Origin: JAIPGX01 sp041650475
GTDB taxonomy: Bacteria; Babelota; Babeliae; Babelales; UASB340
Assembly: GCA_041650475.1 (NCBI GenBank)
Contig: JBAZLD010000033.1
Location: forward strand, 1-5,498
Direction: 5' to 3'
DNA: 5,498 bases
The notes beneath the pieces are model-generated. The model was not told where the DNA came from and searched no databases. It saw nothing but the letters and a program-made list of their open reading frames with translations. Positions within the stretch are counted from its first letter, which is position 1, and every line of letters starts with the position of its first letter. This document shows, in pieces, positions 1-4,345 of this stretch. A program made the position numbers and the translations under genes.

Positions 1-5
1 GCATT

Positions 6-12
6 AAGAGGA
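6..12 (+). promoter_or_regulatory. Ribosome binding site of the GT2-methyltransferase gene
   Basis: The purine-rich stretch AAGAGGA contains a GAGG core at 8-11 that ends 8 nt before the ATG at 20. This is normal Shine-Dalgarno spacing and supports that start codon. Only 19 nt lie upstream in the window, so no promoter can be judged. Confidence 0.7.
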
Positions 13-19
13 CACACTC

Positions 20-1285
20 ATGAACAAGAATCGCGGCCCACAGCTGTCAGTTGTTATCCCGGTTTATAATGAGAGAGACACTCTTGAGGAAATCATCCGG
101 CGCATCAACGACGTCAATATCGATAAGGAGATCATCATCGTTGACGACGGGTCGACCGACGGCACGCGCGATGTCCTTAAAGCGCTGCGACAGGATAATC
201 TCAGGATCATCTTCAAGGATAAAAACGAAGGGAAGGGGGCGGCCCTCAGCGTCGGTTTTGCCCATGTCACCGGCGATATTGTGATCGTGCAGGACGCTGA
301 CCTTGAATATGATCCACAGGAATATCATTCATTGATCAAACCTATTTTAGACGGCGTCGCTGACGTTGTTTATGGATCGCGTTTTTTATCAACGCAAACA
401 CACCGGGCCCTGTTCTTTTGGCATATGGTCGGCAATAAGTTTTTGACATTATTGACCGACATGGTCTGCAATCTGACCTTGACGGATATTGAGACGTGTT
501 ACAAGGCATTCAGGAGCGATGTGATTAAAAATATCGCTGTCGAGGAAAAGCGCTTTGGTTTTGAGCCGGAAATTACGATAAAAATCAGCCAAATGAACTG
601 CCGCATCTATGAAGTGGGGATCGCTTATTATGGCAGAAGTTACTACGCAGGCAAAAAAGTAGGCTGGAGGGACGGCTTTGAGGCGATTAAGTGCATCATC
701 AAATACGGAATCATGCGAAGCGTCTTCAATAACGAACCGTTCTTGGAAAAGTTTCTGCGCCAGTTCAGGCTCGGGAAAATCCTTCCTTTTATCAAAATGA
801 GCCAGGTTGTATGCGATATCGGCTGTGGATCTCATTTTGTTTTGTTGCGCAAGATCAGCGACAGAACCAAAGAATGCATCGGGATCGACAGAAAGGTTGT
901 TCCTGCGTCTTATTCCAACCTCCATATCTTCAGTATGGAGATCAACGATACCCTTCCTCTCGAGGATGCGAGCGTCGATATCGTCACGATGTTGGCAACG
1001 CTTGAACATTTCGACAATGACAAGGGTATCGTCCTGGAGGCCAGGAGAATATTAAGGCCAGGCGGAAGACTGCTCATAACGGTCCCATCGAAAAATGCAA
1101 AATGGATCATACATGTCCTGGCTTTTGGTTTCGGTCTGATCAGCCGTTCGGAAATACGGGAACATAAACGCTACTATTCGGCAAAGTCGCTGCACGCCTT
1201 GTTGTCGAACTGCGGATTCGAGGATATCAAGGTTGCCGCCTTTGAATTCGGTTGTAATCTTTTTTGTTCGGCACGTAAACCTTGA
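20..1285 (+). CDS. Bifunctional family 2 glycosyltransferase / class I SAM-dependent methyltransferase
   Basis: A 421-residue two-domain protein. Residues about 8-235 are a GT-A fold family 2 glycosyltransferase of the dolichyl/polyprenyl-phosphate sugar synthase type: VVIPVYNE (11-18), DDGSTDGT (42-49), the metal-binding DAD in QDADLEYDP (91-99), GSRF (119-122) and the subfamily-typical DIETCYKAF (156-164). Members move a sugar from a nucleotide donor to a polyprenyl phosphate or similar acceptor at the cytoplasmic membrane face. No strong transmembrane helix is seen, as in soluble DPM1-type enzymes. Residues about 245-421 are a Methyltransf_11-like domain: motif I CDIGCGS (265-271), acidic ribose-binding D290 in GIDRK, LPLEDASVDIV (312-322) and RILRPGGRLLITVPS (343-357). 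The reading frame is continuous through the linker, so this looks like a real fusion and not two genes. The start is supported by a good ribosome binding site. The next gene begins 6 nt after the stop. The sugar, the acceptor and the methylated position are unknown. Domain assignments are firm; the joint role is inference. Confidence 0.9.
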   Translation: MNKNRGPQLSVVIPVYNERDTLEEIIRRINDVNIDKEIIIVDDGSTDGTRDVLKALRQDNLRIIFKDKNEGKGAALSVGFAHVTGDIVIVQDADLEYDPQEYHSLIKPILDGVADVVYGSRFLSTQTHRALFFWHMVGNKFLTLLTDMVCNLTLTDIETCYKAFRSDVIKNIAVEEKRFGFEPEITIKISQMNCRIYEVGIAYYGRSYYAGKKVGWRDGFEAIKCIIKYGIMRSVFNNEPFLEKFLRQFRLGKILPFIKMSQVVCDIGCGSHFVLLRKISDRTKECIGIDRKVVPASYSNLHIFSMEINDTLPLEDASVDIVTMLATLEHFDNDKGIVLEARRILRPGGRLLITVPSKNAKWIIHVLAFGFGLISRSEIREHKRYYSAKSLHALLSNCGFEDIKVAAFEFGCNLFCSARKP

Positions 1286-1291
1286 GAGAAC

Positions 1292-2347
1292 ATGATAAGA
1301 CAGGCCGCGTCTTTTTATTACAATGTTGCTTATGCAGCGAGTCTCCGCAAGCCCGCGCTGATCGGCAAATTGTTATGGCGTACGGTCTATAGCAAGCTGC
1401 TGCGTGTACCGAAACTTCGTTATGTGGATATATGCGTATCCGCCTCCTGCAATTTGAAATGCGAACATTGTTTTTCTGAAAATTTCAAAAACCGAGATTC
1501 AGAAAAATTGGCCTGGAGGCAAAAAGAACTTGGCCTTGAAGAGTGGCAGAAAATCCTTTGCGCCTGCAAGAAGGCCGGTGTCCTTTCGTTCGGGATTACG
1601 GGAGGTGAACCTTTGCTCTACGATAAACTTAATGATCTTATCCGGATCATTGGGCCTTCCAATGCCTACATCACGATTAATTCCAATGGAACATTGTTTG
1701 ATGAGCAAAGGGCCAGGGAATTGCGGTCCCTGGGTGTTGATGCCATGTTATTCAGCCTTGATAGTGCCGATGCAGGATTCCACGATAATTTTAGGCATAT
1801 GGAGAGAGCATTCGACAAAACATTGGATGCTGTTCGTCTCGCGTTGAAATGCGGGTTCAAGGTTTGCGTGGTATGCACCGTGTCGCACGAGAATTGCATG
1901 AGTTTGGGGGTCAAATCTTTGGTCGATTTGACAAAGAAACTCGGCGTTATGCTTATTATTTCCAGGGCGGCGCCCGTAGGCAGATGGCGCGGACGGCTGG
2001 ACGTCCTGCTTACGGATGAGGACCGAAAGTATATCTACAGCTTGGTGAATAAATATCCCCACGTGCGCACGGACTTTGAAACTAATATCTTGAAATATGG
2101 CTGTTCCGCCGGCGCGGAAAAACTTTATATAACGCCTTATGGCGATGTCTTGCCTTGCCCGTTTATGCATATCTCTTTTGGAAATGTCCTGAAAACCCCC
2201 CTTGAGACAATTCGTAAAAACATGATGCAACGGCTGGGAGCTTATGCTTTAACCTGCTACGTGGCCGAAAACAGGGATTTTATTGAAAAACATCTTTCCA
2301 GGACGTTTGACCGGCCCTGCGTCGTTGACGCAAAAGAGTGTTTTTAA
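1292..2347 (+). CDS. Radical SAM protein with partial SPASM/twitch-like C-terminus
   Basis: A 351-residue radical SAM enzyme. The signature CxxxCxxC is C53-C57-C60 within SASCNLKCEHCF, which would bind the [4Fe-4S] cluster that cleaves S-adenosylmethionine to the 5'-deoxyadenosyl radical. GITGGEPLL (101-109) is the SAM amino-group-binding GGEP motif, and TINSNGT (128-134) follows as expected for the partial TIM barrel. Near the C-terminus C271 and C289 frame a C-x12-G-x4-C pattern (G284), the opening of a SPASM/twitch auxiliary-cluster motif. The usual later CxxCx5C set is absent; C322, C343 and C350 are the only other late cysteines. At least one auxiliary cluster is therefore possible, not certain. 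The ATG lies 6 nt after the previous stop. The GAGAG at 1284-1288 overlaps that stop and sits only 3 nt from the ATG, so translation may be coupled. In this setting it may modify a sugar, sugar nucleotide or lipid carrier. SPASM-type enzymes more often act on peptides, and no precursor peptide is visible here. The substrate is unknown. Confidence 0.88.
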   Translation: MIRQAASFYYNVAYAASLRKPALIGKLLWRTVYSKLLRVPKLRYVDICVSASCNLKCEHCFSENFKNRDSEKLAWRQKELGLEEWQKILCACKKAGVLSFGITGGEPLLYDKLNDLIRIIGPSNAYITINSNGTLFDEQRARELRSLGVDAMLFSLDSADAGFHDNFRHMERAFDKTLDAVRLALKCGFKVCVVCTVSHENCMSLGVKSLVDLTKKLGVMLIISRAAPVGRWRGRLDVLLTDEDRKYIYSLVNKYPHVRTDFETNILKYGCSAGAEKLYITPYGDVLPCPFMHISFGNVLKTPLETIRKNMMQRLGAYALTCYVAENRDFIEKHLSRTFDRPCVVDAKECF

Positions 2348-2350
2348 GCT

Positions 2351-3292
2351 ATGAGTGCCTGCCTTGTCTGTCGATCGGAGGTTTCACAGGTATTTGCCCG
2401 CGGGAGGGATTTTGAATATTTAAGTTCTTCGCGGACCTACGATATACGACGCTGTCAGATATGCGGTCTTTTGTTTCTGGATGACAAACCGTCACAGGAT
2501 GAGATTCCGATGCTATATTCCAGCCGTTATTATACGGTCAATCCGCGGTCACCCTTGTATCTCAGAGGATTGATTTATCGGGCAAAACTCAAAAGCGATT
2601 TGAAGAGAGTGGTTGAGATTATTAAAACAACCGGATCCGCTTCGGTGCTTGAGTGCGGCTGTGGAAATATCCAGAGGCTTATCGGTTTACGTAAAATCTT
2701 TGAAAAAGAGCGTCTGAGGCTTGTCGGGATCGATTTGCAGTTGACCCGGGAGGCCCGGGAGGCTGCCAGGCAATATGATATTGAGTTGCTCGAGGGGAAT
2801 GCGGATCATTTGAGCGACTACTCCGGCTTGGGCCGATTTGACCTCGTTCTTATGAGCCAGATTTTGGAACATCTTGACGCCCCTGAGAACGCGCTGGCGA
2901 CCATACACAAGCACATGAGCAAAAATGCAAAGATCTTGATCGAAACGCCCTGCCCCGGAGGGCTTGATTTTTTACTTTTTCACAGACGATTTTGGGGCGG
3001 TTACCACATCCCGAGGCACTTTTATATTTTTCCCCAAAGATGTCTGGTGCGTTTTTTGAACAAACTCGGTTTCAAAGTTGTTAAAACAGGTTCCATGCCT
3101 TCGCCGGGTTTTTGGATCATTTCTTTTCGTAACGCTTTGGGCCTGAACAGCATAGAACGCTCTTCATCTCGATGGGAATTTATATCGTTTCATAATATTT
3201 TCGTCGTCGCTGTTTTTACATTTTTGGATCTTTTGCTGACATCCCTGTTTTTGAGAACGTCGAACCAATTCGTCATCGCGCAGAGTCAATGA
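2351..3292 (+). CDS. Class I SAM-dependent methyltransferase with N-terminal zinc-ribbon-like module
   Basis: A 313-residue protein. The N-terminus has two CxxC knuckles, C4-C7 and C35-C38, a four-cysteine zinc-ribbon-like module often placed ahead of methyltransferases in glycan clusters. A Methyltransf_23-like domain follows: motif I VLECGCGN (99-106), the acidic D128 in VGIDL, FDLVLMSQILEHL (163-175, the post-I strand and helix), and ILIETPCPGG (195-204). The block HIPRHFYIFP (219-228) matches the conserved H-x-PRH-x-x-x-F segment typical of this family. Residues about 283-302 are strongly hydrophobic and may be a membrane-associating helix. The start is fixed by the first CxxC lying four residues in. 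The gene starts 3 nt after the preceding stop and the nearest purine stretch (AAGAG, 2334-2338) is 12 nt away, so translational coupling is likely. The neighbours suggest a sugar or lipid-linked glycan as methyl acceptor, but O- versus C-methylation cannot be told. Domain call secure, substrate unknown. Confidence 0.87.
   Translation: MSACLVCRSEVSQVFARGRDFEYLSSSRTYDIRRCQICGLLFLDDKPSQDEIPMLYSSRYYTVNPRSPLYLRGLIYRAKLKSDLKRVVEIIKTTGSASVLECGCGNIQRLIGLRKIFEKERLRLVGIDLQLTREAREAARQYDIELLEGNADHLSDYSGLGRFDLVLMSQILEHLDAPENALATIHKHMSKNAKILIETPCPGGLDFLLFHRRFWGGYHIPRHFYIFPQRCLVRFLNKLGFKVVKTGSMPSPGFWIISFRNALGLNSIERSSSRWEFISFHNIFVVAVFTFLDLLLTSLFLRTSNQFVIAQSQ
2745..2762 (+). repeat. Perfect 9-nt tandem duplication inside the zinc-ribbon methyltransferase gene
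   Basis: CCCGGGAGG occurs twice with no spacer (2745-2753 and 2754-2762). In frame it gives two consecutive Arg-Glu-Ala triplets at residues 133-138. It keeps the frame and falls just after the acidic SAM-binding strand. It could be a replication-slippage product or simply helical repetition. Confidence 0.8.
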
Positions 3293-3311
3293 GGCGGCGC
3301 AAATACTTGAG

Positions 3312-3340
3312 AAGGAGATGTTTTTATTAAAAAGAGAGGG
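3312..3340 (+). promoter_or_regulatory. Double Shine-Dalgarno region upstream of the dehydratase gene
   Basis: This lies in the only gap of the window (3293-3346, 54 nt). A strong AAGGAG lies at 3312-3317, and a second purine run with a GAGG core at 3336-3339 ends 7 nt before the ATG at 3347. The second fits the annotated start. The first is 29 nt from that ATG, too far for it. An in-frame ATT at 3326 would sit 8 nt downstream of the first, but ATT is a very rare start. An in-frame stop at 3308-3310 limits any extension. No hairpin terminator or clear -35/-10 pair was found in the gap. Confidence 0.55.
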
Positions 3341-3346
3341 CTGCAT

Positions 3347-4345
3347 ATGAAATGGAACAAGGAGCGCGTTTTTGTGACAGGTTGTACCGGTTTGTTGGGG
3401 TCATGGTTGACCCAGGAACTGTTGTCTATGGGCGTCAAGGTGATCGGCCTGGTGAGAGATTTTGTGCCGGAATCAAAGATTTTTACTGAAGAACTTGCGT
3501 CCCGGATCACCGTGGTTCGGGGAAACGTCGAAGACTATGCCCTGATTGAAAGGGTCCTCAATGAATACGAAATCACGCTCGTTTTCCATCTGGCTGCTCA
3601 AACGATCGTGGGCACAGCTAATAACAGTCCTCTGTCTACATTTGAATCCAACATTAAAGGAACGTGGTCGGTTTTGGAAGCCTGCCGTCATCATCGTCGC
3701 GTGAAACGCATTCTTGTCGCTTCCAGCGATAAGGCCTATGGGGATCATGGAGGTTTGTCTTATGGAGAAGATGCGCCGTTGGCGGGAAGAAACCCCTACG
3801 ATGTTTCCAAAAGCTGCGCGGATCTCATCGCGCAGATGTATTATCATCATTATGGATTGCCTGTATGCGTTACACGTTGCGGGAATCTGTTCGGCGGGGG
3901 TGATTTGAATTACAATCGTCTCGTCCCGGGGACAATACGGTCCGCATATCTCGGCGAAAGACCGATTATTCGTAGCGACGGCGAATATATCCGTGATTAT
4001 TTTTACGTAAAAGACGCAGCCCGGGCCTACATCCATCTGGCCGAGAAGATGGGAGAAAAGGCGGTCGTCGGACAGGGGTTCAATTTCGGCAACGAGGCAA
4101 GGATCAAAGTCAAGGACCTTGTGCGGGATATTCTTGTCTTGATGGGTCGCGATGATTTAAAACCGCTTATTTTAAATACAGCCAGAGGCGAGATCGTACG
4201 CCAGAGTCTTCGCGCCGCAAAAGCAAAGAAGCTTCTGGGATGGAAACCCCACTATTCGGTGCGGGACGGATTGAAAGAAACCATCGACTGGTACACGTCA
4301 TATTGGGAGTGTCATGAACGATCAAGAGAAACGCCTTCGCGCTAA
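3347..4345 (+). CDS. rfbG: NAD-dependent sugar-nucleotide 4,6-dehydratase, probable CDP-glucose 4,6-dehydratase (RfbG/DdhB-like)
   Basis: A 332-residue extended short-chain dehydrogenase. The Rossmann NAD-binding motif is G12-x2-G15-x2-G18 in VTGCTGLLGSW. FHLAAQ (80-85) is the usual SDR strand after it. The catalytic YxxxK is Y151-K155 in PYDVSKS. The active-site triplet is S127-D128-K129 (SSDKAYG). Most sugar 4,6-dehydratases have Thr-Asp-Glu here, whereas CDP-glucose 4,6-dehydratases have Thr-Asp-Lys, which favours the RfbG reading. GNLFGGGDLNYNRLVP (179-194) also matches the RfbG-like GNxxGGGDxxxxRLxP block. The enzyme would convert CDP-glucose to CDP-4-keto-6-deoxyglucose in the cytoplasm, which is the substrate of the RfbH encoded next. 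It is shorter than enterobacterial RfbG (around 360 residues), and the region after the GGGD block (YIRDYFYVKDAARAY, 214-228) resembles generic epimerase/dehydratases more than RfbG. It is therefore divergent, and another nucleotide-sugar substrate remains possible. The last 32 nt overlap rfbH, suggesting coupling. The SDR class is certain; the CDP-glucose specificity is inferred mainly from the SDK triplet and the neighbour. Confidence 0.72.
   Translation: MKWNKERVFVTGCTGLLGSWLTQELLSMGVKVIGLVRDFVPESKIFTEELASRITVVRGNVEDYALIERVLNEYEITLVFHLAAQTIVGTANNSPLSTFESNIKGTWSVLEACRHHRRVKRILVASSDKAYGDHGGLSYGEDAPLAGRNPYDVSKSCADLIAQMYYHHYGLPVCVTRCGNLFGGGDLNYNRLVPGTIRSAYLGERPIIRSDGEYIRDYFYVKDAARAYIHLAEKMGEKAVVGQGFNFGNEARIKVKDLVRDILVLMGRDDLKPLILNTARGEIVRQSLRAAKAKKLLGWKPHYSVRDGLKETIDWYTSYWECHERSRETPSR
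4305..4309 (+). promoter_or_regulatory. Ribosome binding site of rfbH inside the end of the dehydratase gene
   Basis: GGGAG ends 4 nt before the ATG at 4314, which is rather close but usable. It lies within the coding sequence of the upstream gene, and the two genes overlap by 32 nt. It decides the rfbH start: numbering from this ATG places conserved residues only two positions later than in the Yersinia enzyme. Confidence 0.6.

Noticed and set aside
449..1009. A 186-codon open frame on the - strand opposite the GT2-methyltransferase gene
   Set aside because: Antisense to well-supported GT2 and methyltransferase motifs, and its translation has no recognisable family features.
20..1285. Fusion of the GT2 and methyltransferase domains as a sequencing or assembly artefact
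   Set aside because: The frame is continuous with no internal stop, the linker is coding-like, and two-domain proteins of this kind are known in other bacteria.
1748..2230. A 160-codon open frame on the - strand opposite the radical SAM gene
   Set aside because: Fully contained in a well-supported gene and without domain features.
1292..2347. Radical SAM peptide-maturase (RiPP) system
   Set aside because: No small precursor-peptide ORF with a ribosome site, transporter or protease is visible nearby, and the neighbours are glycan enzymes.
3293..3346. Possible internal promoter or terminator in the only intergenic gap
   Set aside because: No GC-rich hairpin followed by a T run and no convincing -35/-10 pair at suitable spacing; the T-rich run at 3321-3325 is not preceded by a stem.
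3473..4036. A 187-codon open frame on the - strand opposite the dehydratase gene
   Set aside because: It lies entirely antisense to a gene with clear catalytic motifs, and its translation shows no recognisable domain; a shadow frame.
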